The notes: a model not told the origin generated them from the sequence alone. Shown: positions 47,047-58,118, counted from the stretch's first letter. The stretch is DNA of 64,000 nt from Pristionchus mayeri (GCA_036245805.1 BTRK01000002.1:13141067-13205066), one strand, 5' to 3'. Translations and numbers: made by a program.

Positions 47047-47909
47047 CTAATTAAATGCAAATATCACTTAAAAACAAGTACACGCGATAAAAAAGTAGAC
47101 ATTTCGTTCAAAATCAGTGATGAAAAACGGAAGGGAATGGAAAAGCAATGAATAGAGATCAATGACATCAAATCGATTGCATTTAGTGCTGAATCAGCCT
47201 TTTCGGAGATTCACTAAAGAAAATAAACTAGTGATTCACTTCTCTTTCTCGATTATCCGAAAAGAATAAAATATAATTTTAAATTAGATTAAAGCCATCC
47301 CGAATTTAGAGCTTTAACAATCTCAGATAGCATTGAAAACTATGATATGATTGTAAATGGCTCGATATGTGCGCTAGATGTGTGCCTCTCGACAACAAAA
47401 ATTCACAGTGAGATTTGAATGAAAATGGTAAAGGAGGGAAAGTACACTAGGATCGCGAGGGAGGATATAAGCGAACTACAACGTGACTCATCTTGCAATT
47501 CACAATGTAAGTTGTGATCGGCTTTGACCAGACAGTAGGGACAAGAAAAAATGTCAATTTAGCAAAAATTATAAGTGGAATAACTTATTCACTATATATC
47601 ATCTTAGATCAATCAGTAAATGGTCGTAAATTCACTTATTCTGAAAAGAGTGAAAGGAACTGCGAAGAGCTGAAGTGTAGCCATTTCACTGAAACAATTG
47701 GCTTCTCCCTCAGGAAATCGCGAACGCTCGAGGCTCCGATGTGTTTTATCGCTCTCTAAAGATTGTGTACAAGACGCTGCTAGTCACAGTTCGGTCACAG
47801 AAATAGTGTGAACAATGGGGATTATCGTGTTCGGGGGAAGGGGGGATGTGCTAGCATAAATCCATTCGGGAACATGACTAGGAACTGGACACCAAACACA
47901 CAATTTAAA
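47047..47909. other. Intergenic region upstream of receptor F
   Basis: About 860 bp with only short ORFs. GGATATAAGCG near 47463 could be a TATA-like motif on the plus strand. No gene can be followed from it. Confidence 0.4.
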
Positions 47910-48293
47910 ACGCTGTCTCCCTAAGAACGTCAGATTTCGGAGGAGAAGTGGCACAATCTTTCAAAATCATCACAGGCGGCTCAAACTTTGGGGGCAGAGT
48001 GCCTATGGGTGGGATACGCTTCAGCCACAAAATTGGACCCAAAAGTTGATCTTTGATCTTTCAGATCGAAAAATTTCAACTTCATTTTAATCCTACATGT
48101 TATACACCATTCGAAAGAGCATAAAAAGTTATATGTGAATCCAAGTTTTTGTAATCGTAGATCGATATTTGCTCAAGATATGGGACAAATTGTAAAAAAA
48201 TGCAAATCATTTTCATTCAAAAAAAATATTGAACCAGGTTCCAACGAGCTCTAGCCCCTGGAAATTAAGTATGTAATGTAAAATTGCATGCTG

Positions 48294-48395
48294 AATCCGG
48301 AAAAAATACGGCATCCGACATACCATGCATTGACTTTTCTTCGAAAATCTAGCTCGCAATCGCCGACGCAGGTTCGATTCCGCCCGGATGCACTA
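48294..48395 (+). repeat. tRNA-like 3' segment within the FB6 arm
   Basis: GACGCAGGTTCGATTCCGCC followed by CGGATGCA has a canonical B-box (48371-48381) and a 3' strand CCGGAT. It can pair with ATCCGG about 90 bases upstream. No convincing D-arm or anticodon stem was found, so it is not called a tRNA gene. The complement is present at about 49850-49950 in the other arm. Confidence 0.4.
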
Positions 48396-48992
48396 ATGTT
48401 TTGCCAACTTTTATCCCTTCTGTTATGATGATATTTCAACTTTTTATTGCATTTCATTGTATAATACGACTTTATGAAGCATTAATTTGGACTTTGCTGA
48501 ACTTATTACTATTTTTTAGACTACTGAGAAACAATTTGTCTATTTGCTAAATATTTATCCAGATAGTAACTATGAGAATTAAAGCATCAGTTATTACAAT
48601 CGTGCACTTTTTCTGGGAAGTGACTGTTGATTGTGTATATTGCTTTGATTCGAATCAAAACTTGGCTTTCTTCGAAGAGGTGAATGTTGCTTTTCCGAAT
48701 GGTGTGAAAGTCCTCGTTTCCTCACTGGCAATTTAATTTCGCACCTCGAACTTTAACAAACAGTGAAAATATCTAACTTGAGCAAAAATGAAACGAATCG
48801 ACCGATCTGCGCCGGGGTGTGTTGAGCGTGCAGAACTCGTTCTGCTTCTGGCGCAGGTCCGACTCCCGCAATTCTCCACAGACACCAAGAGAATATTGGC
48901 ATGAGAATAAGCAGCAACACAATACGCATCTGAATCAATTATGTTACGTAACGATTTTTAAAAAAACACAGAAATAGCATGAAGCAGTAAAC

Positions 48993-49694
48993 GAATGCGG
49001 TTGGAAGGAGACGAAGCCATTTTCCAATTGTTGTACAAGTATATGCACTGAAGAAGAAGAAAGCATCTTCGCGATATTCTGAGAAAGCTAAGGAGTACGT
49101 CGAGATGCTCTTCGATGAGGGTATCACAACGGGAACGAAATTTCCGGCAGAAGAAGGAAAAGAACGAATAAGAGCAGCTGTGAATCCCGATTGAACTCGA
49201 ATGTTCACTCCCGAGGAACGGCTGAATGCGAGGCAGATCGACTCTTATTACAGCAGGATCAAGGCAGAGAGGAGAGATGGTTCAGTGAAGGCCGCAACGA
49301 AGAAGGGAGGGAAGAAATGCAAGAGGACGAAAAGAGCTAATGATGGAATGGAGGAATGCAATTATGATGAGGAGGAAGTCGATGATGTAGAAGCCTTGCA
49401 GATAGCCAGGAACGCGACGATGATGATTCTGAAGAAGTGAGCAGAGAGGGCAGAATTCCTGAGGAGCCGATATCTGCCGTTGTTTCTAGTCTGGGCCAAG
49501 TACTAGGAATTCCCGTGGAGATTCCAGATTATGTTCCCAAACATACCCCTGACCAAGTTTCCGTGGAGGACTCGCAAGAGGCAGGAGATGAGAGTGTTTT
49601 TACAATGCTCGAGGAGGAATTGGAAGAAGTTCGAAACAGGAGAACGCGAGCTCACAGAACTTATGTAGAAAGGCATTTGAACGTGCATGATTGA
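48993..49694 (+). pseudogene. Decayed ORF carried in the loop of FB6
   Basis: A charged protein can be read along 48993-49694 if two lesions are ignored: a TGA at 49192-49194 and a one-base frame change near 49412. Visible parts include KAKEYVEMLFDEGITTGTKF, FTPEERLNARQIDSYYSRIK, a Lys/Arg-rich stretch, an acidic stretch (ERDDDDSEEVSREG) and a C-terminal helix (TMLEEELEEVRNRRTRAHRT). It has the look of a transposon-encoded DNA-binding or accessory protein, but I do not recognise the family. No catalytic triad was seen. Because the sequence remains largely open, the loss is recent or the ORF is still under some constraint in other copies. Confidence 0.5.
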
Positions 49695-50342
49695 TATAAT
49701 CGATTGCAAATTGTTTCTCAGTAGTCTAAAAAATAGTAATAAGTTCAGCAAATTCCAAATTAATGCTTCATAAAGTCGTATTATACAATGAAATGCAATA
49801 AAATGTTGAAATATCATCATAACAGAAGGGATAAAAGTTGGCAAAACATTAGTGCATCCGGGCGGAATCGAACCTGCGTCGGCGATTGCGAGCTAGATTT
49901 TCGAAGAAAAGTCAATGCATGGTATGTCGGAGCGAGATGCCGTATTTTTTTCCGGATTCAGCATGCAATTTTACATTACATACTTAATTTCCAGGGGCTA
50001 GAGCTCGTTGGAACCTGGTTCAATATTTTTTTGAATTAAAATTATTTGCATTTTTTTACTTTACAATTTGTCCCATATCTTGAGCAAATATCGATCTACG
50101 ATTACAAAAACTTTGAATCATATATAACTTTTTATGCTCTTTCGAATGGTGTATAACATGTCGGGTTAAAATGAAGTTGAAATTTTTCGATCTGAAAGAT
50201 CAAAGATCAACTTTTGGGTCCAATTTTGTGGCTGAAGTGTATCCCACCCATAGGCACTCTGCCCCCAAAGTTTGAGCCGCCTGTGATGATTTTGAACGAT
50301 TGTGCCACCTACCCCTCCGTTCTAAGGGAGACAGCGTTTTAA

Positions 50343-50965
50343 ACAATATACCAGTTCAGCTGCTGGTATTATCAGAGAATGTCAGTAGAACAACTCGTTT
50401 AATATAGTCTTCTTTCAGACAACATTTCCTTTCAGACAACGTGTTATCTTGTTCAAGAATCCAAGATGATATTCACTGTGACTCAGCCGCTACCAAGAAC
50501 AACCGTGATTTCAATCATTATGTGCATTTTTGTGATTATGAGATGCGGAAAACTGGAGATAACTTGAGCATAGGAAGGAATAATCTTTATCAATAAGGAA
50601 ACTCTGAGAGATTAAGCACTGCATTACATCACACGCATTTTTCGAAAGAGAAAACAAACGCTGACATGGTTTTGTTTGATGGCAAACAATTACAAGTGAG
50701 ATGCTATTTTCATACGAAATTCGAGAATAAGCCCCATGAGACCTGCAAGATAATCAGATGAGATCGGTGTGGCGTACTCTGTGAAAAAACACCTCGAGTG
50801 CCCAATGGCAGGGATGTTTTTCAATTGGGATGGTAGCGTGGCTTTATTTGAATATCTTGATTCATCAAAGCCGAAAATTTACATTTATTTATTTTTATTA
50901 TTCCTCTGAAAGTCGATATTAGTATTTTCAATATTATCTTATAGTTTCCTCACTTCTAACTCAGA
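50343..50965. other. Upstream region of the first RING gene
   Basis: The segment 50500-50950 is similar to 52880-53310 (shared GACTCAGCCGC, CAATTACAAGTGAGATG, GGCGTACT.TGTGAAAAA, TCAATTGGGATG). It shows that upstream DNA was duplicated along with the RING genes. The acceptor TTCTAACTCAG stands just before the ATG, suggesting spliced-leader trans-splicing. Confidence 0.55.
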
Positions 50966-52366
50966 ATGGCTACTGAAATCTACAGACAGGTCGTCAACGA
51001 TGAAACATTCATTGCTTCTCAACTTCGAGTAAGCTTAGTATTTTAACAGATGGAATTATATGCAGTTTTGATGCAATTCTCACTCGATTTTGAAACGATT
51101 GCAAAACATCCACCCACTACTGCTTTCAGAACGCACCAGTTAATGATGGTGGATTCATGTATCGAGGTCGACGTTTTCGCTTGCACAATAACAGGTTGAA
51201 GAAAGCTTGTTGCATACGTTCTTTACCATTTTATTCATGATCATTCCAGAATTTCTAACATCGTACTTTTGAACGAGTCCCTCTTCTACTTTTGCGGGGA
51301 CGGTGAAATGTACGCCCTGCGTGGCCGCGAAGAGAGCGGAAATGAGAGAGTGAATTTCTTCACCGAGCGCATCAACATCTTGAATACGCCTGTGCCACTG
51401 GTAATCAATATTTATATTTTCAATGTTTATCGAAAAATTTCAGAATCCCTCGAGAAGTTCATCTGAGCACGATACGATCCGCCTCATCGACAATTCCTGC
51501 ATCGAACTTCTACAATTCATGCCAGGCAGGGAGAACTGCACTTCCGTTATCGTCACTCGATACCGTCTTGCTGCAAGTATCACGGAAACGGAAGAGCAAC
51601 GAAAAGAAAGAGAGAAGGCAGAACGAATTGAAGAGATGAGAAAAAAGAACGAAGAAAGGTGTGTTTTTCTATAGATTTTAGGCTTATTGTCGAATTTATT
51701 GCAATCTACTGATAAGTTTCTCCAAATTGGTTCACTTTCTGCAAACGAACTTCAAAATTGCTCTAAAATTCTTCAAGCAGGCAAATAATTCGTTTCAGTG
51801 AATCGCAGGCACGTCGGTACTCACGCGCCTGTGGCGTTTGCTTGTGCGCGAATCCGCGACGTCGCGTATTCCTAAACGAGTGCGGACACATCATTTGCAA
51901 AGCTTGCGGAGAGCACATGGCTGACAGTGGCGGGGCAATCACTTGTCCCTTCTGTCGAACGAGCACCCATTTCAAAAGGATGTTTGAAGAAGAGATGGAA
52001 AAGAAAGATGAGGAGAAGAAGGAAGATGTGGAGAAAAACAAGGAAAAGGAAAAGAAGAAGAAGGAAGAGCACAATAAGAAGAAGGAAGAGGAGGAGGAGA
52101 AGAAGGAAGAGGAAAAGAAGAAGAATGAAGAGGATAATATGAAGAAGGAAGAGGAGGAGAAGAAGAAGGAAGAGGAAAAGACGAAGAAGGAAGAGTACAA
52201 TAAGAAGAAGGAAGAGGAGGAGGTTGAAGAGATGAACACGAAGGTCGTGGATATGGTAGGAGAGAAGAAAGACGGCCGTTCTAATATTGTTGGCATTGTT
52301 CTCCTATGTGGCCTTTCCATGGCTGCCATGACCTCTGCCCTCTGCCATGAGTTAAATTTTCGTTAA
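50966..52366 (+). CDS. RING-finger, C-terminal transmembrane protein 1
   Basis: This is a likely membrane-anchored E3 ubiquitin ligase. Exons are 50966-51028 (MATEIYRQVVNDETFIASQL), 51130-51194 (NDGGFMYRGRRFRLHNN), 51251-51400 (SNIVLLNESLFYFCGDGEMY), 51444-51658 (SSSEHDTIRLIDNSC, CTSVIVTRYRLAASI, then a charged helix) and 51799-52366. The last exon has a C3HC4 RING: CGVC, CGH, CKAC and CPFC with normal spacing. A Lys/Glu-rich coiled region of about 90 residues follows, then a hydrophobic anchor (IVGIVLLCGLSMAAMTSAL). The N-terminal 110 residues form a domain shared only with the two tandem copies here. Antisense ORFs over the Lys/Glu tract are shadows. Confidence 0.82.
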
Positions 52367-53372
52367 ATCGTTTCTTAAGTCGTTATTGATTGGTGATTAT
52401 CGCAAATTGAATTATATTTGAAGGTCTATGAACTGCAAATAATTGTAGATAAAGATATGACTTTAGTAACCCTTCCGTGTCTTTTCATGATTCCAAAAAT
52501 AAAACTACTGGTTGATTTTATATCCTGTGAGCAACAAGGGGGCAAGCGCTGATGACCAATAAGGAATCTAAAGAATTATTTGAATACGCTATGAAATTCC
52601 CTGCGACACATCCAAATATCCCCTGGCAGGGATTTCTCTCAATAACAATTGCGTCGTTCTTCATTCCCACACCGAGGGAAGTAATATGTCTCCATCGCAT
52701 TTTTTTAAATTTATATCTTATGACAGACACCTTATTATTATGTTGATTTTATTTTTTTAGATTTTCAATGATCTTATAAATGAAAACAAAGGAAGCAATA
52801 TTCATTACACCAAATTATATGCTTGTAATGATCAGAGGACGAGTGTATCTCTACTTGCTCAAAACAGGTATATTTCAGACGGTTATCTTGTTATCTTCGA
52901 TGAGGAGTCCAAGACTCACTATGACTCAGCCGCAACCGTGTTCCCCCGTAATTTCAATCACCGTTCATGATTTTTGAATTGCTGAAAAAAAAGTTGAGCA
53001 GACGAAGGAACAATCTTTACAACTATGCAAATCTGCGAATCAAAACGTTAAAAAATTAATCATTTCCGTACGTCATCCGCATTTTGTTCGAAACAGTAAA
53101 CAAACGTTGAAATGGATTTGTTTTTTGCAAGCAATTACAAGTGAGATGTGATTTTTATGCACAGTAAAATGAGGGTTAGCTCCATGAGACCACGCGGCGT
53201 ACTGTGTGAAAAAAACCCCTAGTCCCCAGTGGCTGGGATGTCTCTCAATTGGGATGTTGGGCTTTATTCGAATAAACTGATTCAAGATGCCAATGCTGAA
53301 AATGGACATTTACGTTAAATTCAACTATTTTTGTTCTAAACATACGAAGTCGCACTTTTTTGTATTTTCACT
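52367..53372. other. Spacer between RING genes 1 and 2
   Basis: It holds two duplicated upstream blocks. One (about 52570-52690) is also found at 55890-55975, with GGCAGGGATTTCTCTCAAT-type sequence. The other (52880-53310) is also found at 50500-50950. No independent gene is supported. Confidence 0.5.
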
Positions 53373-53812
53373 CATCATATCATATTTATCCTGACGTCAG
53401 GCACAATGGTCCTGCAGGAGGGTGACTTCAGTGTGGAGGGAATGGGGATCTTCGGTCTCAGAGCGTCGTTAGGTCAAGGGATGGGATCTTCTTTGGCTTC
53501 TCTGGTCAACTGTAGGGACGATCGTGACGGATCTCCGTTGAGCATCGAAGTAGATCATCCTGCCGCCGAACACCTGACTTGCGCCGGTTAGGAACTCACA
53601 ACGCAGACAGCGGGGCTTTCTTGACGGTAGATCACTCGAGACGATGGGAATCCGTCCGTGCTCCTCCTCTTGAAGTGTACCAAGTAGGCGATACTCTCCG
53701 GGTTGCCCAAGCTGACGGGAGAGGATTCCCCAAACTAGGTCGGAAAAGAGCGGGGTCAGGGACGACCGCCCATCACGAGCGCTAGAATGGAGAATGGAGA
53801 ATGGAGAATGGA
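53373..53812 (+). mobile_element. SINE-like retroelement, copy 2, with 11-bp target duplication
   Basis: The body matches 1581-2000. The 3' tail is an AGAATGG repeat (53785-53812). GTATTTTCACT precedes the element (53362-53372) and follows it (53813-53823), which is the signature of target-primed reverse transcription. A 12-bp palindrome CCTGACGTCAGG lies near the 5' end. A 124-codon antisense ORF is present in this copy but I do not recognise it. It inserted just upstream of RING gene 2. Confidence 0.75.
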
Positions 53813-53856
53813 GTATTTTCACTATTGCCTTATATTTTCTCAATTTCTAACTCAGC

Positions 53857-55267
53857 ATGGCTACTGAAATCTACAGAGAGGTCGTCACATACATAGCTTA
53901 TCAACGCCGAGTAAGCTCACCTCTTGAAAATATAGCATTATAGAAGTCCGTTCAAAATATCGCACAATTTTGCAATACTTCGCGATCGTCCCAACTAGTT
54001 TGCAATTCTAGACATAGTACGCTTCTTCCACGCCTAATTTCGCAATCCGAGGAGCCGGAGGCGCAGCGTTCTCTCTTCCTTGCATCGAACTGCCCACATT
54101 ACGTCCGATCCACTACTTCTTTCAGAATGCCCCCGAAAATGATGGTCGATGCATGTATCGTGGTCAACATTTCCGCTTAGCCGACGATTTTCCACTACGC
54201 AACAGGTTGAGAATCCTCTTGCATATTTCCTTCACCAAATGATACCGATCATTCCAGAATGTCCAACATCATAAATTTGCATGAGTCCCTCTTCTTCTTT
54301 TGCGGGGATGGTAAGATGTATGCCTTGCGTGGTCGTGCAGAGATTGAAAACACAAGAATTCACTTCTTCTTTAAGCGCGTTCAGATATCAAATGCGCCTG
54401 AGCCAGTGGGTAATTTTGATTCTATATTATGACCATTGAATACGTTGCTTACATGGACAATTTTTTGGCAATTTGTTACAGCAAATCCTTTCAGGATCCC
54501 TCGAGAATCTCATCCGAACACGATACCATTCGACTTATCAGCGACTCTTGTCTTGAACTACTTCAATTCAAGCCTTTCAAGGACAATTGATCTTCCATGA
54601 CCATCACTCGATATCGACTTGACCCAAGCCTTACTGAAATCAAAGAGCAAAGGGAAGCTCGTGAAAAGGCAGAGAGAATTGAAGATATGAGAAATGAGAA
54701 CGAATAAAGGTGCAGGTTTTTAATTTTGCATCATGTTTCAATTATTTGTGTATTATGTTCGATGGTATGCAAGCATCGAACAGAGTACAAGAATAATTGA
54801 AACATGATTCAACAGGATCAGACCATGGTCATTTAATGAATGTACTCCTTTTCAGTCAAGCATTGGGACGTCGTTACTCACGCACATGTGGCATCTGTTT
54901 GTGCTCCAATCCGCGCCGCCGCGTATTATTAAACGCGTGCGGACACATTACGTGCAACGCTTGCGCAGAACAGCTGGCCGATAATAACGGAGAGCTTGCT
55001 TGTCCGTTCTGTCGAGTGAGTGCCACATTCAAGAGTTCGAAGAGGATGAGGATGACACGGAGAAGTATGAGAGGAAGAGGAGGAAGGAAAAGGAAGAGGA
55101 AGAGGAGGAAGGAAAAGGAAGAGGAAGAGGAGGAAGGAAAAGGAAGAGGAAGAGGAGGAGGGGGGGGGAGATCATTGAAGGGAGATAGCATAATTGTTCA
55201 CTTAATTTTACAATCAACATTATCTTGTTCATTTGTTATTTATTCCGATAAAGTTCTTTTTTCGTAA
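53857..55267 (+). pseudogene. RING-finger, transmembrane family copy 2, pseudogene
   Basis: The exon order is as in copy 1: MATEIYREVVTYIAYQRR, NDGRCMYRGQHFRLADD, SNIINLHESLFFFCGDGKMY, SSEHDTIRLISDSCLELLQF, and a RING (CGIC, CGH, CNAC, CPFC). Lesions are an in-frame TGA at 54588-54590 where copies 1 and 3 have a Cys codon, a TAA at 54705-54707, and loss of four bases (GATG) near 55035. The last throws the Lys/Glu-rich tail into an Arg/Gly frame and removes the membrane anchor. The SINE-like element lies 45 bp upstream. The RING itself is still intact, so decay is recent. Confidence 0.8.
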
Positions 55268-56070
55268 CAACCAAGTGTGGGCAAGAAAAGAATTCATCGT
55301 CGCCCGTCCGTTGATGACGAACCAGGTGGGAAATTCCCAGTGTGGATCGTACCAAGAGTATGTTTTAGTGGGGAAATGCTTCAGAAGTTCTTCTCCCGTT
55401 TCTTCTTGCACTACATGTCTCAGTGTGATCACAAATATGGTGTGAACAGTGTCACCTTTATGAGTGTGTTGGACTAGTGGATGTCATCCATGATGAAAGG
55501 AAATCCGTTGTCTCATACATTCGCACAGTGAATTCATTCACATGTGATTCTTGGTTCTATTAATGCACAGTAAGGAATCGTAAATCAAGTAAACTTGGGA
55601 CCGGTAAACAATATGATTGCCATTGTTATGAGTCGTCAACTCAAGTGTACTGTGATGTATTCCTGCAAATCATGCAATGATCACATCTCGCGAGATGCTG
55701 ACATTTTATTAATTGGAACATTGATGAAAATCCATTTGACGTTATTATTGAGAATCATGTGAATACCTACGGCATTACGACCAAGGACCGAAACAATCAA
55801 CCGCGTTTTCTAAGGAAGTATCACTTGCTTTGGCAATTTCTTTGATGCATTTCACCATTACCTTCCCTCGTTTGGTCTAATACCATGTGACATACCGAAA
55901 TTTCCTCTGGCAAAGATTTCTCTCAATGGCGATGGCGTCGTTTTCTTCATTTCAATGTTGAGGGAGATAGCATGACTCGATGACGTATTTGTTTCATTCA
56001 TAGCTGAAGCAAAACACCGCGTTATTATATTGTATTTTCTAGATTTTTAATGTTTCTTATCTTACTCAGG
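55268..56070. other. Spacer between RING genes 2 and 3
   Basis: About 800 bp. The segment 55890-55975 resembles 52600-52690 upstream of copy 2. A minus ORF at 55229-55432 (TGEELLKHFPTKTYSWYDPH) has coding-like composition, but no exon partners or homologues were recognised. Confidence 0.45.
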
Positions 56071-57361
56071 ATGGCGACAGAAATCTCCAGAGAGGTCGTC
56101 ACCAATGAGACATTCATTGCTGCTCAACGCCAAGTGAGCTCGCTACTTGTAGTATGTAAACATGTGGTAATTAACAAGTTATATGATATACTGTTCGTAA
56201 ATTGGCCTTCGCCCAATTGGGTAATACTGAAGAAATAACAATCTGATCTCACCCTCTACTGGTTTCAGGGTGCGCCTGCAAACGACGGTCGATTCATTTT
56301 TCGTGGCCAAGAATGCCGCCTAGCAAATTGTATTGGATTAGAATTAAACAGGTTGGTCAAGCCTACTTAGCATATTCCCTTTAACAATTGATAATTGAAA
56401 TTCAGGCTTTCCAATATTATTGTTTTGAACGAGTCGATCCTTTTCTTTCGTTGGGACGGACATATGTATGCACAACGTGGGCGTACAGAGAACGGAAGGA
56501 TAGCTTTCACCCTATCTCGCGTTCAAATCTCCAATGGACATGAACCGGTGATTTAGTGATATTATTGCAATTTTTTGTGATGGTTGAACATTTTAGGAGC
56601 AGTATTTTAATTAATCAAAATAATTTCAGGATCGTTCGAGAACGTCCTCAAAACACGACACCATACGCCTTTTCAACGACTCCTGCCTCGAATTGTTCCA
56701 ATTCATACCGGACAGAGATAATTGCACTTCTGTCGCCGTTACTCGATATAGACTGGATGTAAGCATCATTGAAACACACGAGCAACGGGAAGCGCTTGAA
56801 AGGGCGGAAAGAATTGAACAGATGAGAAAAGAGAACGAAGAAAGGTATGGTTGTCTTCATATGTTTGATTTATTTTTTATTTGATAGAGAGCTACTAATA
56901 ACTGCATTATAATTCGCTAAATGACTAATTAATTACTGAAATACAGCTAAACAACTGTTAAGTGACAATATTTAACGAATTTCAGTGAATTGCTGAAACG
57001 TCGCTACTCACGCTCATGTGGCGTCTGCTTATGCTCGAATCCGCGACAACGCGTTTTTCTATACGTGTGCAGACACATTATGTGTAACGCATGCGCAGAA
57101 CAGATGGCTAATAATCACGGAGTGATTAGATGTCCATTCTGCCGAAGTGCTACTGCATTCGAGAGGATGTTTGAGGAGGAAGAGGAGGAGAAGGAAGGAG
57201 GGGGAAACGAGTTAGTGGAGGGGGAAAAGGAGAAAGAGAAGGAGGAAAAAGAAGAGTATAAGAAAAATGCGGTGATGGAAGCCTGGATCATTATTGTAGC
57301 AGCTTTCCTCCTATTTCAAATTTTAAGGACTTTCATTGCCTCCATGCATTTTGCCGTTTAA
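56071..57361 (+). CDS. RING-finger, C-terminal transmembrane protein 3
   Basis: It is the paralogue of copy 1. Exons encode MATEISREVVTNETFIAAQR, NDGRFIFRGQECRLANC, SNIIVLNESILFFRWDGHMY, SSKHDTIRLFNDSCLELFQF with CTSVAVTRYRLDVSI, and a last exon from about 56986. That exon carries the RING: CGVC, CRH (the usual Gly is Arg but the zinc ligands Cys and His remain), CNAC and CPFC. The acidic Lys/Glu-rich stretch is shorter than in copy 1. The C-terminus is a clear membrane segment (AWIIIVAAFLLFQILRTFIA). It is a likely ER or endomembrane E3 ligase, by analogy with other tail-anchored RING proteins. The start follows a CTTACTCAGG acceptor-like site. Confidence 0.82.
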
Positions 57362-58118
57362 AATTAGGATGGTGATTGATGTTATTCACTCAGTCGTTAT
57401 TTGTTATATGTTATCACATGGTAGTTTATTTTTAAAAAAACAATATTGCCACATCTGAGCTCCTGGTTGTTTGCATTCGCGCGTTATTCATATGTGATAA
57501 AGTTGTGTGTGCAAATCATGAGCAATATACAACAATCTTTATCGTACATGTACATCAAGATGTCAACTCAAAAAAACTGTAAAAGGTGAAGTATTCCCGT
57601 ATATCATGCATCCTTTTCGGGAGATACTGCTATTATTTCGTAATTCGTGTATTATGGGACCGGGGCAAACGAACATTCTGGGAATGGGAAGTTTGCTGGC
57701 AAGTAACAAGTGAGATGTGCTCATCATGCAATTCAGATTATACAACAATAAATTCGGAAAAAATATCTATTATGAGCACAAGGCCGGATGATCACCATCG
57801 AATGATAAACTACCAGATGAAAACCAAAAATGTTAGGAGAACTTTCTGTGAAAATACTGGAAAGGACAATGTTTAGTGTTGTCTAATAGGTGCTCATATG
57901 GCGATCAACTGGCCTAATGTCCTAGTATGCTAAATTCGTTCGATATGGTGCAGCATGCGTTGCTCTCTTCTCTTGCTCATAGAAGATAGTCTACAATGGT
58001 TCCTCTGGTTGTTAGCTACGTCGATTATGTTAGTTCCCCTTGGACGAATCACAGAACATTGCATAGCGGGGATATTGCGGAAGCCGACAAAGGAGGTGGA
58101 CTGGGACGAGGAACACGA
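57362..58118. other. Convergent 3' region between RING gene 3 and receptor G
   Basis: Contains MITE M5. A plus ORF at 57955-58143 overlaps the last exon of receptor G in antisense and is not called. Nothing else was recognised. Confidence 0.5.
57776..57922. mobile_element. MITE family M, copy M5
   Basis: GGCCGGATGATCACCATCG and AACCAAAAAT at the left match M4. The right end is GCGATCAACTGGCCTAATGTCC, a diverged complement of the left. The interior has AGAACTTTCTGTGAAAAT, as in the other copies. Confidence 0.65.

Larger units (their letters stand above)
47910..50338. mobile_element. Foldback element FB6 (TTAA ends) with internal cargo
   Basis: The tips are AACGCTGTCTCC and GGAGACAGCGTT, bordered by TTAA (47906-47909, 50339-50342). 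The left arm (to about 48542) and right arm (from about 49705) pair over about 630 bp. Arm sequence (GGCTCAAACTTT, CATTCGAAAGAGCAT.AAAAGTTATAT, GTGGCAC) is shared with FB2. The middle 1.16 kb is unique and carries a decayed ORF, making FB6 the fullest copy of this family here. Both arms contain GGTTCGATTCC within a tRNA-like 3' stretch. Confidence 0.82.

Noticed and set aside
48753..48938. Small secreted peptide (MRIVLLLILMPIFSWCL...) on the minus strand in FB6
   Set aside because: It has a plausible signal peptide, but lies in the non-palindromic centre of a repeat opposite the decayed ORF region, with no paralogue or splice evidence.
51763..52329. Minus-strand Ser/Phe-rich ORF of 188 codons
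   Set aside because: It is antisense to the Lys/Glu-rich linker of RING gene 1. The plus-strand gene has paralogues and a RING, this does not.
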